A stretch of 64,000 nucleotides of DNA from Aliidiomarina shirensis (lineage in GTDB: Bacteria > Pseudomonadota > Gammaproteobacteria > Enterobacterales > Alteromonadaceae). Where the stretch lies: positions 558,001 to 622,000 of the forward strand of contig NZ_PIPP01000002.1 of the NCBI RefSeq assembly GCF_003987345.1. Reading direction: 5' to 3'. The position numbers were made by a program, and so were the translations under genes. Under the pieces are notes generated by a model, which did not search any database, was not told where the DNA came from, and worked only from the letters and a program-made list of their open reading frames with translations. Positions 1 to 10,327 of this stretch are shown here, piece by piece (positions within the stretch are counted from its first letter, which is position 1; every line of letters begins with the position of its first letter).

Positions 1-3000
1 CCCGGATCCATTTCATGATTGCCATCGACGATGTTTTTATACATCTTCGTCCGGCCGTTCACGTCATCAGATTTAACCGTTAGCATTTCCTGCAGCGTAT
101 ATGCGGCACCGTATGCTTCAAGAGCCCACACTTCCATCTCACCGAAGCGCTGACCACCGAATTGCGCCTTACCACCCAGCGGCTGCTGAGTAACGAGGCT
201 ATACGAGCCAGTTGAACGCGCATGCATCTTATCATCCACTAAGTGGTTAAGTTTCAGCATGTACATGTAACCAACGGTTACCGGACGCTCAAATGTGTCA
301 CCGGTGCGGCCATCGAATAATGTAACCTGACCTGATTCTGGTAAATCAGCCAGCTTAAGCATCGCTTTGATTTCCGTTTCAATAGCACCATCAAATACTG
401 GTGATGCCATTGGTAAACCTTTCTTCAGGTTTTCCGCTAACCGCATTACTTCATCATCACTGAACGTGCTTAAATCAACATCTTGCCGACCTTTACCAAT
501 ATCGTAAGCTTTCTGGATAAACTCACGTAGCTCAGCGGCTTTCTGTTGCGCTACCATCATTTTCTCGATCTTACGACCGATACCACGAGCAGCAGCACCT
601 AAATGGGTTTCTAAAATCTGACCCACGTTCATCCGTGATGGAACACCTAACGGGTTCAAAACGATATCAACTGCTTCACCGTTTTCATCGTAAGGCATAT
701 CTTCAACAGGAACGATGGTAGAAATTACACCTTTGTTACCGTGACGACCGGCCATTTTATCGCCTGGCTGAATACGACGCTTAACAGCTAAATAAACTTT
801 TACGATTTTCAATACGCCTGGTTGCAAATCATCACCTTGGGTGATTTTGCGGCGTTTTTCATCGTAACGCTTATCATAATCTTCGCGCAGCTCTTCATAC
901 TGCTGAGCTATTTGCTCGAGATCTTGCTGTGCTGATTCGTTGTTCAAGCTTTGCGTTAACCAACGGCTGCGGTCCATTGAAGCAAGTTTCGATTCATCAA
1001 AACCATTTGCTAACAACAAACTACGAACACGGGCATACAAGCCTTCTTCAAGAATCTTGAACTCATCGGTAAGATCTTTCTTCACCTGAGCCAATTGCAT
1101 CGCTTCGATATCAAGCGCACGCTTATCTTTTTCCACGCCATCGCGAGTAAATACCTGAACATCAATTACAGTACCGTTCACGCCATTTGGCACGCGCAGT
1201 GAACTATCTTTAACGTCCGAAGCTTTCTCACCGAAAATTGCACGGAGGAGTTTCTCTTCTGGTGTTAGCTGAGTTTCACCTTTAGGGGTTACTTTACCAA
1301 CTAGGATATCGCCGCCATTAACTTCAGCACCAATATATACAACACCTGATTCATCAAGTTTACCAAGGGCTGATTCACCAACGTTCGGGATATCAGAAGT
1401 AATTTCTTCTGCGCCAAGTTTGGTATCACGAGCAACACAGTTCAATTCTTGGATATGAATCGTAGTTAAGCGATCTTCTTGCACTACACGCTCAGAAACT
1501 AGGATTGAATCCTCGAAGTTGTAACCATTCCAAGGCATAAATGCTACGCGCATGTTCTGGCCCAGTGCGAGTTCACCAAGATCCGTTGAAGGACCATCGG
1601 CAAGCACATCACCACGCATAACCGGTTCGCCATCTTTTACACACGGCTTTTGGTTGATACAGGTGTTCTGGTTTGAACGTGTGTATTTAGTAAGGTTATA
1701 GATATCGATCCCCGCTTCACCGGCAATCAACTCTTCTTCATTAACCTTAACTACGATACGGCTAGCATCTACATAATCAATTACACCACCACGCTTCGCT
1801 ACCACTGTTACACCTGAATCAACCGCTACAGTGCGTTCGATACCGGTACCAACGAGTGGCTTATCTGCGCGCAATGTTGGCACAGCTTGACGTTGCATGT
1901 TTGAGCCCATCAAAGCACGGTTAGCATCATCGTGTTCTAGGAATGGGATCATGCTCGCTGCGATCGATACGATCTGCTGCGGCGCAACGTCCATGAATTG
2001 CACTTGTTCTTTCGAAGTCAGTGTAAATTCATTATTGAATCGGCTTGGTACGAGCTCTTCTTGAATTTCACCTTTTTCATTCAAAGTGATATTCGCCTGA
2101 GCGATTACATACTTACCTTCTTCAATGGCTGATAAATATTCAACATCATCAGTAACAACGCCGTTGGCTACTTTACGATATGGCGTTTCTAAGAAGCCAT
2201 ATTCGTTCGTGCGTGAGAACGTTGCTAATGAGTTGATCAAGCCTATGTTCGGGCCTTCAGGGGTTTCGATTGGACACAAACGACCATAATGCGTTGGGTG
2301 TACATCTCGAACTTCGAAGCCGGCACGTTCACGGGTAAGACCGCCTGGACCTAGAGCAGAAATACGGCGTTTATGCGTAACTTCTGACAATGGGTTATTT
2401 TGGTCCATGAACTGTGATAATTGGCTTGATCCAAAGAACTCTTTTACAGCAGCAGAGATTGGTTTAGCGTTGATCAAATCTTGCGGCATAATCGCATCAA
2501 GATCACCTAAGCTTAAACGCTCTTTTACAGCACGCTCAACACGTACCAAACCAACACGGAATTGGTTCTCTGCCATTTCACCAACTGAACGTATCCGGCG
2601 GTTACCCAAGTGGTCGATATCATCAACAACATCTAGGCCGTTACGGATTTCAATTAGTTTACGCATTACCGCAACGATATCTTCGCGCGTTAATGTGCCT
2701 TGGCCAGTCAGTTCTTCGCGGCCTAAGCGGCGATTGAACTTCATACGGCCTACAGTAGAAAGGTCATAGCGATCTTCCGAGAAGAATAAGTTCTCGAACA
2801 GGCCTTCCGCTGCTTCTTTTGTAGGTGGCTCGCCTGGACGCATCATACGGTAAATTTCTACCAATGCTTCTAAGCGATTCGTGCTCGAATCCACACGTAA
2901 GGTTTCGCTGATGTATGGTCCATGGTCTAAATCATTAACGAAAAGCGTTTCAAATTTCTTGAAGCCTGCTTCACGTAATTTAGCCAATAATTCAAGCGTA

Positions 3001-3953
3001 AGGATTTCATTTGCTTTCGCAATTACTTCACCGGTTTTCTTAACTACATAATCTTTAGCAAGTACTTTACCTACCAAATAGTCAACCGGTACTTCCATCT
3101 CTTTAATTTCGAGATCAGTAATTTGTTTGATATGGCGCGCGGTTACACGGCGAGCCTTTTCAACGATAACAGAGCCGTCTGGCGCCTTGATATCGAACAA
3201 CGCAGTTTCACCGCGAAGACGATCCGGTACCACAGCCATGAAAATTTTATCGCGGCGAACTTCAAAGAAGCTGTTCTCAAAGAACATTTCAAGAATTTGT
3301 TCGTCGGTATAATCAAGCGCACGAAGAATAATCGTGGCTGGCAATTTACGACGGCGATCGATACGGACAAATACGTTGTCTTTCGGATCGAACTCGAAAT
3401 CTAACCAAGAGCCACGGTAAGGAATCACGCGTGCGTTGTATAAAACTTTACCAGATGAATGCGTTTTACCACGATCGTGATCGTAGAATACGCCTGGTGA
3501 ACGGTGTAGCTGAGAAACGATTACCCGCTCAGTACCATTAATTACAAAAGTACCGTTCTCGGTCATGAGCGGAATTTCGCCCATGTACACTTCTTGCTCT
3601 TTGATTTGTTTAATCGTACCTGCAGGCGCGTCGCGGTCATACATGACCAGACGTAAAGTAACCCGCAAAGGAGCAGAGTAGGTAACGCCACGAATTTGAC
3701 ATTCTTTTACGTCAAATACCGGGTTACCCAGACGGTAACTGACATACTGCAATTCAGCATTGCCGGAATAACTGGCGATTGGGAACACAGAGCGGAATGC
3801 CGCTTCTAGTCCATATCCACCTTCAGGATCGGCATCAATAAATTTCTTAAATGAATCGAGCTGAATCGAGAGCAGGTAAGGCACTTCAAGCACCTGTGGG
3901 CGCTTTCCAAAGTCCTTACGAATACGTTTTTTTTCAGAGTAGGAGTACGCCAT
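1..3953 (-). CDS. rpoB: RNA polymerase beta subunit (C-terminus cut by window edge)
   Basis: Catalytic beta subunit of DNA-directed RNA polymerase. The reverse-strand frame is open from ATG at 3951-3953 to position 1, giving 1317 complete codons. E. coli RpoB has 1342 residues, so about 25 C-terminal residues lie outside the window. The rifampicin-binding region reads as wild type: [10 protein letters not shown], then [13 protein letters not shown], then [17 protein letters not shown] sequence (here [14 protein letters not shown]), so no classic resistance change is visible. A GAGGA ribosome-binding site precedes the ATG. It lies downstream of rplL behind an attenuator-like hairpin, the standard rplJL-rpoBC arrangement; rpoC should follow off the left edge. 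Confidence 0.98.
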   Translation of the reverse strand, partial: MAYSYSEKKRIRKDFGKRPQVLEVPYLLSIQLDSFKKFIDADPEGGYGLEAAFRSVFPIASYSGNAELQYVSYRLGNPVFDVKECQIRGVTYSAPLRVTLRLVMYDRDAPAGTIKQIKEQEVYMGEIPLMTENGTFVINGTERVIVSQLHRSPGVFYDHDRGKTHSSGKVLYNARVIPYRGSWLDFEFDPKDNVFVRIDRRRKLPATIILRALDYTDEQILEMFFENSFFEVRRDKIFMAVVPDRLRGETALFDIKAPDGSVIVEKARRVTARHIKQITDLEIKEMEVPVDYLVGKVLAKDYVVKKTGEVIAKANEILTLELLAKLREAGFKKFETLFVNDLDHGPYISETLRVDSSTNRLEALVEIYRMMRPGEPPTKEAAEGLFENLFFSEDRYDLSTVGRMKFNRRLGREELTGQGTLTREDIVAVMRKLIEIRNGLDVVDDIDHLGNRRIRSVGEMAENQFRVGLVRVERAVKERLSLGDLDAIMPQDLINAKPISAAVKEFFGSSQLSQFMDQNNPLSEVTHKRRISALGPGGLTRERAGFEVRDVHPTHYGRLCPIETPEGPNIGLINSLATFSRTNEYGFLETPYRKVANGVVTDDVEYLSAIEEGKYVIAQANITLNEKGEIQEELVPSRFNNEFTLTSKEQVQFMDVAPQQIVSIAASMIPFLEHDDANRALMGSNMQRQAVPTLRADKPLVGTGIERTVAVDSGVTVVAKRGGVIDYVDASRIVVKVNEEELIAGEAGIDIYNLTKYTRSNQNTCINQKPCVKDGEPVMRGDVLADGPSTDLGELALGQNMRVAFMPWNGYNFEDSILVSERVVQEDRLTTIHIQELNCVARDTKLGAEEITSDIPNVGESALGKLDESGVVYIGAEVNGGDILVGKVTPKGETQLTPEEKLLRAIFGEKASDVKDSSLRVPNGVNGTVIDVQVFTRDGVEKDKRALDIEAMQLAQVKKDLTDEFKILEEGLYARVRSLLLANGFDESKLASMDRSRWLTQSLNNESAQQDLEQIAQQYEELREDYDKRYDEKRRKITQGDDLQPGVLKIVKVYLAVKRRIQPGDKMAGRHGNKGVISTIVPVEDMPYDENGEAVDIVLNPLGVPSRMNVGQILETHLGAAARGIGRKIEKMMVAQQKAAELREFIQKAYDIGKGRQDVDLSTFSDDEVMRLAENLKKGLPMASPVFDGAIETEIKAMLKLADLPESGQVTLFDGRTGDTFERPVTVGYMYMLKLNHLVDDKMHARSTGSYSLVTQQPLGGKAQFGGQRFGEMEVWALEAYGAAYTLQEMLTVKSDDVNGRTKMYKNIVDGNHEMDP

Positions 3954-4100
3954 GGGGTTCCTCAGCTAGCTGATTTCTGACCCTAGCCACCAAAGGAGTT
4001 TGGTAGCTGCCAACGAATTTCGTCACAATCCGTTCGCCTGTATTATCACTGTCGATATACCCACAAATACAGGAAAAATGGGTGTATCCTTTTTAGCGCA

Positions 4101-4130
4101 AAAAGCCTGGTGACAATTAAGTCACCAGGC
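4101..4130 (-). terminator. rplL-rpoB attenuator / rho-independent terminator
   Basis: A perfect 10-bp stem (GCCTGGTGAC / GTCACCAGGC) with a 6-nt loop is followed in the minus-strand transcript by five T's. It sits in the 212-bp gap between rplL and rpoB, where E. coli has a partial terminator that sets the ribosomal protein to polymerase ratio. The hairpin is seen directly; partial readthrough is inferred from that precedent. Confidence 0.85.
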
Positions 4131-4165
4131 CAAAGCCTTAAAGGCCTCGCTGAAGATCAAGTGTA

Positions 4166-4540
4166 TTACTTGATCTCAACTTCTGCACCAGCTTCTTCAA
4201 GCTGTTTCTTCAGTTCTTCAGCGTCCGCTTTCGCGATGCCTTCTTTAACAGCTACTGGAGCTGATTCAACCAAAGCTTTTGCTTCTTTCAAGCCTAAACC
4301 TGTAGCTGAACGAACTGCTTTGATTGCGCCAACTTTGTTAGCACCAGCAGATTTCAACATTACAGTAAACTCAGTTTGTTCTTCTGCAGCTTCACCAGCG
4401 GCAGCAGGACCAGCAGCTACTGCAACAGCAGCAGATGCGTCAACACCGAATTTTTCTTCAGCAGCTTCGATCAATTCAACCAATTCCATAACTGGCATTT
4501 CAGCGATCGCGTTTAAGATATCTTCTTTAGTCAGAGCCAT
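4166..4540 (-). CDS. rplL: 50S ribosomal protein L7/L12
   Basis: Stalk protein, present as multiple dimers on L10, that recruits and activates translational GTPases. It is 124 residues long (E. coli 121). An N-terminal dimerisation segment (about 1-33) is followed by an Ala/Gly-rich hinge (about 35-55, rich in [16 protein letters not shown]) and the conserved C-terminal factor-binding domain, including [19 protein letters not shown] ribosome-binding site precedes the ATG. It lies 50 bp downstream of rplJ and should be cotranscribed with it. Confidence 0.98.
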   Translation of the reverse strand: MALTKEDILNAIAEMPVMELVELIEAAEEKFGVDASAAVAVAAGPAAAGEAAEEQTEFTVMLKSAGANKVGAIKAVRSATGLGLKEAKALVESAPVAVKEGIAKADAEELKKQLEEAGAEVEIK

Positions 4541-4590
4541 TTCTCTAAACTCCCGGGTTAAGGATTAAAAAATTTAATTTATTTTGTCGC

Positions 4591-5109
4591 TTATTTAGCG
4601 TCTTTGATTGCACCAAGCACACGGACAAATTTAGTAGGTACTTCATTGATAGTACGAACAAATTTGGTAACCGGAGCTTTGAAGGTGGCAAGCAATTTGG
4701 CCAATGCTTCGTCGCGTGTCGGAAGTGATGCTACTGCGTCCAATTTTTCTGGACCCATCAAACCATTACCGATAGACAATGCTGTTACTTTCAAATGCTT
4801 TGATGATTTCTGTGCATCTTTGAACAGGCGAGCAGCGCTGCCTGGTGCATCGATAGAGAAACCATATACCAAAGGACCTTTCAGTACAGATTCAATGTCT
4901 TCAAACTTCGTACCTTCCAATGCGCGCTTCGCAAGAGTGTTCCGAATAACTTTCAGATACACGCCTTGTTCACGAGCTTGGCGGCGAAGTACGGTTAGTT
5001 CCGCAACTTCCATTCCACGATACTCAGCTACAGCGACGGATAGTGCTTCTGAAGCAACATCGTTAATTTCTTTAACGATTGCTTTTTTTGCTACTAAACC
5101 AAGTGCCAC
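4591..5109 (-). CDS. rplJ: 50S ribosomal protein L10
   Basis: Scaffold of the ribosomal stalk: it binds 23S rRNA with its N-terminus and L7/L12 dimers with its C-terminal helix. I choose GTG at 5107-5109, which gives 172 residues starting [12 protein letters not shown] and aligns with E. coli MALNLQDKQAIV. This start has a GAGGTG ribosome-binding site 6 nt upstream. An in-frame GTG at 5118 and ATG at 5115 overlap that site and are less likely. L10, with L7/L12, is known to repress its own mRNA through the leader, and the long leader just upstream fits that. Confidence 0.95.
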   Translation of the reverse strand: MALGLVAKKAIVKEINDVASEALSVAVAEYRGMEVAELTVLRRQAREQGVYLKVIRNTLAKRALEGTKFEDIESVLKGPLVYGFSIDAPGSAARLFKDAQKSSKHLKVTALSIGNGLMGPEKLDAVASLPTRDEALAKLLATFKAPVTKFVRTINEVPTKFVRVLGAIKDAK

Positions 5110-5428
5110 TAGCATCACCTCGTGTTAAGAGTTTCAAGCCTTCGCTTTCCACTCGTACGTTACAATTTGGCAAGTTTGTCTATTACTAAACGCCCTTACC
5201 GCTTTGTCACGGTGAATCTCTACCCAGAGAGTCTGAGTCGGATATCACCATCTGCGCTGGCTTTCATTGATTAAGCAAATACCTCTCGGTATTTGCGCCT
5301 GCGGTCTTGGATGAGAGCCACATCATTTAAAAATGAGAGGCGACTCCAACCCTAAAACTGAAACAGATTTTAGTATTTACCAAGTTCAATATATGAGCCG
5401 GCAAACCTAAGCTATTAGCCTTCGCTAA
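5110..5428 (-). promoter_or_regulatory. rplJ 5' leader, probable L10 autoregulatory region
   Basis: This 319-bp gap without a gene separates rplA from rplJ. In the minus-strand transcript it contains a perfect 9-bp hairpin (GCAAATACC, loop GAGA, GGTATTTGC) at 5275-5296 and several shorter complementary segments. No coding frame is convincing. In E. coli the equivalent leader binds the L10-L7/L12 complex and represses translation. That role is inferred here from position and length; I could not confirm the kink-turn core by eye, and no clear sigma70 promoter was identified. Confidence 0.65.
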
Positions 5429-6130
5429 TTAGCTGCGCGCTTCCAATGTAGATTGATCTACACGAACGCCTGCACCCATAGTTGTGGAGATGCTAACACG
5501 GCCAATGTAAGAGCCTTTTGCATTGGCTGGTTTTGCTTTTTTCAAAGCTACCAATAATGCTTCTAAGTTCTCTTTCAATTTACCGTCTTCAAAATCTACA
5601 CGACCGATAGTGCAGTGAATAATACCGTTCTTATCGTTACGGTAACGTACCTGACCAGCTTTTGCATTTTTAACTGCAGTTTCTACGTCTGGAGTTACAG
5701 TACCAGTTTTCGGGTTAGGCATTAGGCCACGTGGACCTAAAATCTGACCTAACTGGCCAACAACGCGCATTGCGTCTGGAGATGCGATAACAACATCAAA
5801 GTTCATTTCGCCTTTCTTCACTTGCTCAGCAAGATCTTCCATACCTACTAGTTCTGCACCAGCAGCTTTGGCTTTCTCAACATTCGCGCCTGAAGTAAAT
5901 ACAGCTACGCGTACATCACGACCAGTACCGTTTGGTAGTACAGTTGCACCACGAACGTTTTGATCTGATTTACGTGCATCAATACCTAGGTTCACTGCAA
6001 CATCTACGCTTTCAGTGAACTTTGCAGTTGCTAACTTTTTAAGTAAAGCAATTGCTTCATTAATATCGTAATCACGGTTGCCATCAATTGCTTCACGGAT
6101 GGTGCGCATACGTTTGGTTAAACGTGCCAT
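5429..6130 (-). CDS. rplA: 50S ribosomal protein L1
   Basis: Large-subunit protein at the L1 stalk, which moves with E-site tRNA; it also represses translation of the L11 operon in E. coli. It is 233 residues long, one short of the E. coli protein, and is typical throughout, starting [16 protein letters not shown] and containing the [14 protein letters not shown] loop. It begins 5 bp after rplK ends, so the two are translationally linked in one transcript. Confidence 0.98.
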   Translation of the reverse strand: MARLTKRMRTIREAIDGNRDYDINEAIALLKKLATAKFTESVDVAVNLGIDARKSDQNVRGATVLPNGTGRDVRVAVFTSGANVEKAKAAGAELVGMEDLAEQVKKGEMNFDVVIASPDAMRVVGQLGQILGPRGLMPNPKTGTVTPDVETAVKNAKAGQVRYRNDKNGIIHCTIGRVDFEDGKLKENLEALLVALKKAKPANAKGSYIGRVSISTTMGAGVRVDQSTLEARS

Positions 6131-6135
6131 ATCTA

Positions 6136-6564
6136 TTACCCCTCTACCTTCAGGCCCATTGAACGAGCAGAACCTGCGATAGTACGTACAGCTGCGTCAA
6201 GGCTAGCTGCCGTTAAATCTGGCTCTTTAGTTTTAGCAATCTCTTCTAGCTGAGCGCGGGTAACAGTACCTACTTTCTCAGTATTAGGACGACCTGAACC
6301 ACTCTTAACACCTGCTGCTTTTTTCAACAAGAACGCTGCAGGAGGAGTTTTAGTAATGAAGGTAAATGAACGATCTTCAAATACTGTAATTTCAACTGGT
6401 ACTGGAGCGCCTTTTTCAAGCTCGCCAGTAGAAGCGTTGAACGCTTTACAGAATTCCATGATGTTCACACCATGTTGACCCAACGCTGGACCAACTGGTG
6501 GTGACGGATTAGCCGCACCGGCTGCTACTTGCAGCTTGATGATGGCGGAAACTTTCTTAGCCAT
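6136..6564 (-). CDS. rplK: 50S ribosomal protein L11
   Basis: Protein of the GTPase-associated centre, needed for the RelA stringent response and the binding site region for thiostrepton. It is 142 residues, the same length as E. coli L11. The N-terminal proline-rich element ([14 protein letters not shown]) and the C-terminal rRNA-binding domain (TKEPDLTA, then RSMGL) are both present. It is first in the rplK-rplA pair, downstream of a terminator that separates it from nusG, so it probably has its own promoter in the 114-bp gap. Confidence 0.98.
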   Translation of the reverse strand: MAKKVSAIIKLQVAAGAANPSPPVGPALGQHGVNIMEFCKAFNASTGELEKGAPVPVEITVFEDRSFTFITKTPPAAFLLKKAAGVKSGSGRPNTEKVGTVTRAQLEEIAKTKEPDLTAASLDAAVRTIAGSARSMGLKVEG

Positions 6565-6644
6565 GATAAAACCTCTGTGTTAAGGGTTATACGCCTCGTA
6601 AGCCAAGAGGAGACTTACTCAAACGGCTTCCCAAATGTAAAAAA

Positions 6645-6672
6645 CGGAGGCGGATTGTATAGTAATCCGCCT
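6645..6672 (-). terminator. rho-independent terminator after nusG
   Basis: A perfect 9-bp inverted repeat (AGGCGGATT / AATCCGCCT) with a 7-nt loop is followed on the minus strand by CCG and a run of six T's. It starts 7 bp beyond the nusG stop codon and so closes the tRNA-Trp-secE-nusG unit before rplK. Confidence 0.85.
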
Positions 6673-6678
6673 ACGTGA

Positions 6679-7224
6679 TCAAGCCTTTTCGACTTGGCTG
6701 AAATCTAAATCAACCGGGGTTGACCGGCCAAAAATAGATACAGAAACTTTCATGCGGCTTTTGTCGTAATCGACTTCTTCCACAGTACCGTTGAAATCTG
6801 CAAACGGACCATCGTTAACACGCACCATTTCACCTGGTTCAAACAGGGTTTTCGGACGTGGACGATCAGCGTTTTCAGTTAAACGATTTAAAATAGCATC
6901 CGCTTCTTTTTGCGAAATTGGCGCTGGGCGCTCTGCGGTGCCACCAATGAAACCTAATACGCGAGGCGTGCTTTTCACTAAATGCCATGAATCTTCATCC
7001 ATCGCCATTTCTACCAGCACATAACCTGGGAAAAATTTGCGCTCAGCATTACGGCGCTGAGAACCGCGCATTTCAACTACTTGCTCAGTTGGTACCAAAA
7101 TCTGACCAAACTTCTCTTCCATGCCTTGCGTTTTAATGTACTCAGCTAGGGTTTTCGCAACGCGGCCTTCGTAGCCTGAGAATGCTTGTACGACATACCA
7201 ACGTTTTTTCTTTGGTTCGGTCAT
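6679..7224 (-). CDS. nusG: transcription termination/antitermination factor NusG
   Basis: Universal elongation factor that binds RNA polymerase through its N-terminal NGN domain (about 1-120, starting [14 protein letters not shown]). Its C-terminal KOW domain (about 127-181, [18 protein letters not shown]) binds Rho or ribosomal S10. It has 181 residues, identical in length to E. coli NusG. It is 12 bp downstream of secE and is the last gene of its unit. Confidence 0.98.
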   Translation of the reverse strand: MTEPKKKRWYVVQAFSGYEGRVAKTLAEYIKTQGMEEKFGQILVPTEQVVEMRGSQRRNAERKFFPGYVLVEMAMDEDSWHLVKSTPRVLGFIGGTAERPAPISQKEADAILNRLTENADRPRPKTLFEPGEMVRVNDGPFADFNGTVEEVDYDKSRMKVSVSIFGRSTPVDLDFSQVEKA

Positions 7225-7236
7225 GATGCTGACTCC

Positions 7237-7614
7237 TTAGATGCGAATACCAGTTGCTAGGCCAACGACACGAACTAAAATGCCATCTAATCCCCACAAC
7301 AGCAAAGCTACTAGCACAGTAGCGGCCAACACAATTAAGGTTGTTTGCGTGGCTTCTTTACGGCTTGGCCACACTACTTTGCGAACTTCAGTACGGCTTT
7401 CTTTTGCAAACGTTAAGAAAGTGGAACCTTTCTCTGTTTTCGCAGCAACAAAGCCTGCGATAGCAACAAGAACAACCACCGCTAATGCCCGCAATGCTAC
7501 GGACATATCGCCATACATGTTGTTACCAATAACCGCAGCAACAAGCAGAGCTACTACAATAATCCACTTAACGATATCCAGTGAATTTCCCTGGTTTTCT
7601 GTATTTACACTCAT
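7237..7614 (-). CDS. secE: preprotein translocase subunit SecE
   Basis: Small essential membrane subunit that clamps the two halves of SecY. I start at ATG 7612-7614 (MSVNTENQGN), giving 125 residues (E. coli 127) and three hydrophobic segments at about 15-60 and 95-118. The conserved cytoplasmic amphipathic region contains TEVRKVVWPSRKEATQTT. The frame stays open upstream through the tRNA-Trp gene, so a longer start is excluded. Only 33 bp separate it from the tRNA, so the two probably share a transcript. Confidence 0.96.
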   Translation of the reverse strand: MSVNTENQGNSLDIVKWIIVVALLVAAVIGNNMYGDMSVALRALAVVVLVAIAGFVAAKTEKGSTFLTFAKESRTEVRKVVWPSRKEATQTTLIVLAATVLVALLLWGLDGILVRVVGLATGIRI

Positions 7615-7647
7615 TATATGCCGGACCCGCGTTGATTCAGCTGAAAC

Positions 7648-7724
7648 TGGCAGGGGTGGAGGGATTCGAACCCCCAACCATCGGTTTTGGAGACCGCTGT
7701 TCTACCAATTGGAACTACACCCCT
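7648..7724 (-). tRNA. tRNA-Trp (anticodon CCA)
   Basis: Full cloverleaf on the minus strand: acceptor AGGGGTG/CACCCCT, discriminator G, encoded CCA end, TTCGAAT loop and anticodon loop CTCCAAA. Position 27 is G and 43 is A, so the anticodon stem has a terminal mismatch where E. coli has C-G. It lies directly upstream of secE-nusG. Confidence 0.97.
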
Positions 7725-7851
7725 AGAAATTATTCTAAATCCCGATGTTAAACCAACCTTAAGCAAGTGATAGCAAGCTGGGAGGAAGATAGGCATCGGA
7801 ATGGACGCGTCATTATACCGATCAAAGGCTTAAAAGCAAGCCATGAAGTGA

Positions 7852-8604
7852 CTAAAAACCGCTTGCACTACGCGTTTCTGCTTTCAATAGTTCCGGGGCA
7901 TGATTTGTAAGTAGTTCATCAACGCCGGCGGCTAACGCTTGCTCGTGTTGTGCCGCAGTTTCGGGCAAATAGCCGATCACGTGGGCGCCATGTTGATGGA
8001 ACCGCGCTACCATGTTTTTATTTAAGATAGGAACGCCTTTTAATCTCGGTGGTACTGCGTAGTACTGCCCCTTTACGATTTTACCTAAGCCGGGTAAACC
8101 TAGAAGAGCGGCAGTTCCCGCTCGATAACACTCAGGTTCACGCGCTAGACAAAAGGCATCTGCTACGACGTCGGTTAAAATTTGTTTGTGGTTATTTTGC
8201 CAAACGAGATATCGCGCTTGTTGATTTAAGAACCGTGCTACCGCAGCATCTGCAGATAACTTTTCAAGTGCATTGAAGGTTTGCTGAGCCTGTTCTGGTT
8301 TAATATCTAATATCCAACGATAGTGGGCATAACGTTCAAGCAGCTCATCAAAAAACAAAAGAAATTCACCGCCTCGTAAACGTTGTTGTGAAAGTTCTTT
8401 CCGAGTTAACTGGTGAATCGCTAGTGACGATCCAGCAACACGCGCAAGATCTGGATCATGACAAAGCACGATATGGCCATCGCGGCTACAACGCAAATCC
8501 GTTTCAAGATGCTCGAAGCCTAAATCAATAGCGGCATCAAAAGCCTCGCCGGTGTTTTCGGTAGCTGATTTTGCATAGCCCCTATGGCTTATCCAGGTTG
8601 TCAT
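7852..8604 (-). CDS. glycerophosphodiester phosphodiesterase family protein
   Basis: Predicted to hydrolyse glycerophosphodiesters to glycerol 3-phosphate and an alcohol. The 250-residue protein has the family's metal and catalytic signature in order: HR at 7-8, ExD at E34-D36 and HD at 49-50. It has no signal peptide, so a cytoplasmic UgpQ-like enzyme is more likely than periplasmic GlpQ. It begins 9 bp after the preceding small membrane protein gene ends, so they form a two-gene unit. This pair lies between tuf and the tRNA-Trp-secE unit, which are adjacent in E. coli. Exact substrate unknown. Confidence 0.88.
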   Translation of the reverse strand: MTTWISHRGYAKSATENTGEAFDAAIDLGFEHLETDLRCSRDGHIVLCHDPDLARVAGSSLAIHQLTRKELSQQRLRGGEFLLFFDELLERYAHYRWILDIKPEQAQQTFNALEKLSADAAVARFLNQQARYLVWQNNHKQILTDVVADAFCLAREPECYRAGTAALLGLPGLGKIVKGQYYAVPPRLKGVPILNKNMVARFHQHGAHVIGYLPETAAQHEQALAAGVDELLTNHAPELLKAETRSASGF

Positions 8605-8613
8605 GGTATTTCG

Positions 8614-8844
8614 CTATTCACTTTCGTCGCTGGAATCTTTCTTTTTCGCAGCACTACTAAATGCTGGTATAAAAGCTACGCCGATAGCTATACCCAAAGC
8701 GATGCCTAAACCCATGTTATCAAATGCAACACCTAGCGCTACACCGATAGCGATACCAATAGGTAGAGCCTGAGCTAAGCTATTACCGGAAACGTTTTCT
8801 AAACGTTGCTCTGATTCGGTATCTGGATTTTTTTCTTTTTTCAT
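8614..8844 (-). CDS. small Gly/Ala-rich membrane protein, function unknown
   Basis: A 76-residue protein with a charged N-terminus (1-25), a long hydrophobic Gly/Ala-rich middle (about 27-62) and a Lys/Ser/Asp/Glu-rich tail. The middle is an internal duplication: GIAIGVALGVAF, a short DNMGL turn, then GIALGIAIGVAF, suggesting a helical hairpin packed through small residues like a glycine zipper. I do not recognise a named family. It is cotranscribed with the phosphodiesterase gene 9 bp downstream. A 26-nt inverted repeat lies upstream. Confidence 0.75.
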   Translation of the reverse strand: MKKEKNPDTESEQRLENVSGNSLAQALPIGIAIGVALGVAFDNMGLGIALGIAIGVAFIPAFSSAAKKKDSSDESE

Positions 8845-8883
8845 GGCTATGTACCTCGATGCTTGTTCGATACTCTACCAGCA

Positions 8884-8909
8884 TAGCCTATCTTAATCGC
8901 AATAGGCTA
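8884..8909. repeat. inverted repeat upstream of the small membrane protein gene
   Basis: TAGCCTAT and ATAGGCTA form a perfect 8-bp dyad around a 10-nt spacer. It lies 40-65 bp upstream of the start codon at 8844, where a promoter or operator would be expected. No T-run follows on either strand, so it is not a terminator. Role unknown. Confidence 0.5.
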
Positions 8910-8976
8910 ATAATCACTCGAAGCAAGAGCGTTCAGCCCTGCGATTTCCTTGGTATTTCTCTGGATGCCAAGCAAT

Positions 8977-9000
8977 AAAAAAGGCGCCCTAAGGCGCCTT
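8977..9000 (-). terminator. rho-independent terminator of tuf
   Basis: An 8-bp GC-rich stem (AAGGCGCC / GGCGCCTT) with a 4-nt loop ends on the minus strand in a run of six T's. It lies 23 bp beyond the tuf stop codon. Confidence 0.92.
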
Positions 9001-9022
9001 CTTTTCGTGGTGTTATCTAAAA

Positions 9023-10207
9023 TTAATCAAGAATCTTAGATACAACACCAGCGCCTACAGTACGGCCACCTTCACGGATTGCGAAGCGTAAACCGTCGTC
9101 CATAGCGATTGGTGCAATCAATTCAACTACGAATTTGATGTTGTCACCAGGCATTACCATTTCTACGCCTTCTGGAAGCTCTACAGCACCCGTTACGTCA
9201 GTTGTACGGAAGTAGAACTGTGGACGGTAACCTTTAAAGAATGGCGTATGACGACCACCTTCTTCTTTGCTCAATACATACACTTCAGCTTCAAACTTAG
9301 TGTGTGGAGTGATTGAGCCTGGCTTCGCTAATACTTGGCCACGTTGAATATCTTCACGCTTAGTACCACGTAACAACGCACCAATGTTCTCACCTGCACG
9401 ACCTTCGTCAAGCAACTTACGGAACATTTCTACACCCGTTACGATAGTTTTCGTGGTGTCTTTCAAACCAACGATAGCTACTTCATCACCCGTGTTCACG
9501 ATTCCGCGCTCTACACGACCGGTTACTACAGTACCACGGCCTGAGATTGAGAATACGTCTTCGATAGGCATCAAGAATGGCTTATCGATATCACGCTCTG
9601 GCTCTGGGATATACGTATCAAGCGCTTCTGCAAGCTCTAGAATCTTCTGTTCCCATGCTTCGTCGCCTTCCAACGCTTTCAACGCTGAACCTTGGATTAC
9701 TGGCAAGTCGTCACCTGGGAAATCGTACTCTGATAAAAGTTCACGAACTTCCATCTCTACCAATTCCAACAACTCTTCGTCGTCTACCATGTCGCACTTG
9801 TTCATGAATACTACGATGAACGGTACGCCTACCTGGCGTGATAACAAAATGTGCTCACGTGTTTGTGGCATTGGGCCATCGGTAGATGCTACTACTAAGA
9901 TAGCGCCGTCCATTTGCGCAGCACCCGTGATCATGTTTTTCACATAATCCGCGTGACCTGGGCAATCTACGTGTGCGTAGTGACGTGATGGAGTATCGTA
10001 CTCTACGTGTGAAGTAGAGATGGTGATACCACGCGCTTTTTCTTCTGGCGCGTTATCAATTTGTGCGAAGTCACGAGCAGAGCCACCGTAGTGTTTCGCT
10101 AGGACAGATGTAATGGCCGCAGTCAGAGTAGTTTTACCGTGGTCAACGTGACCGATAGTACCTACGTTTACGTGCGGCTTAGAACGTTCAAACTTTGCTT
10201 TAGCCAT
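9023..10207 (-). CDS. tuf: elongation factor Tu
   Basis: GTPase that delivers aminoacyl-tRNA to the ribosome. From ATG 10205-10207 ([16 protein letters not shown]) the protein has 394 residues, as in E. coli. GTP motifs are visible: GHVDHGKT at 19-26, then DCPGH and NKCD. The frame is open 17 codons further upstream, but the [11 protein letters not shown] start is the conserved one. It is last in the operon after four tRNA genes, the E. coli tufB arrangement. A second tuf copy elsewhere in the genome would be expected. Confidence 0.98.
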   Translation of the reverse strand: MAKAKFERSKPHVNVGTIGHVDHGKTTLTAAITSVLAKHYGGSARDFAQIDNAPEEKARGITISTSHVEYDTPSRHYAHVDCPGHADYVKNMITGAAQMDGAILVVASTDGPMPQTREHILLSRQVGVPFIVVFMNKCDMVDDEELLELVEMEVRELLSEYDFPGDDLPVIQGSALKALEGDEAWEQKILELAEALDTYIPEPERDIDKPFLMPIEDVFSISGRGTVVTGRVERGIVNTGDEVAIVGLKDTTKTIVTGVEMFRKLLDEGRAGENIGALLRGTKREDIQRGQVLAKPGSITPHTKFEAEVYVLSKEEGGRHTPFFKGYRPQFYFRTTDVTGAVELPEGVEMVMPGDNIKFVVELIAPIAMDDGLRFAIREGGRTVGAGVVSKILD

Positions 10208-10327
10208 AACAGCCTCTCTTTCGAAACGCGCGGCGGACAATGTTCGCCAGTGCTTCATGATGTTTAAATTAAATGTGTTTTTTTACGATTAGGGGAGGTT
10301 TTGTTGAAACTGAAACTGCAAATCAAC

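Noticed and set aside
2407..3404. Several open frames of 60-120 codons on both strands inside rpoB
   Set aside because: They lie wholly within the rpoB coding frame, lack recognisable domains and good ribosome-binding sites, and are explained by codon bias of the real gene.
4110..5128. Open frames of 152 and 174 codons on the plus strand opposite rplL and rplJ
   Set aside because: Their composition (Ser/Ala/Thr-rich) is the mirror of the ribosomal protein genes, and they have no family resemblance.
7614..7796. Minus-strand open frame across tRNA-Trp and the secE start
   Set aside because: It is made of tRNA sequence and overlaps the true secE start; a tRNA gene is not coding.
9384..9947. 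187-codon plus-strand frame opposite tuf
   Set aside because: It is a Ser/Thr-rich shadow of the highly codon-biased tuf gene with no independent support.
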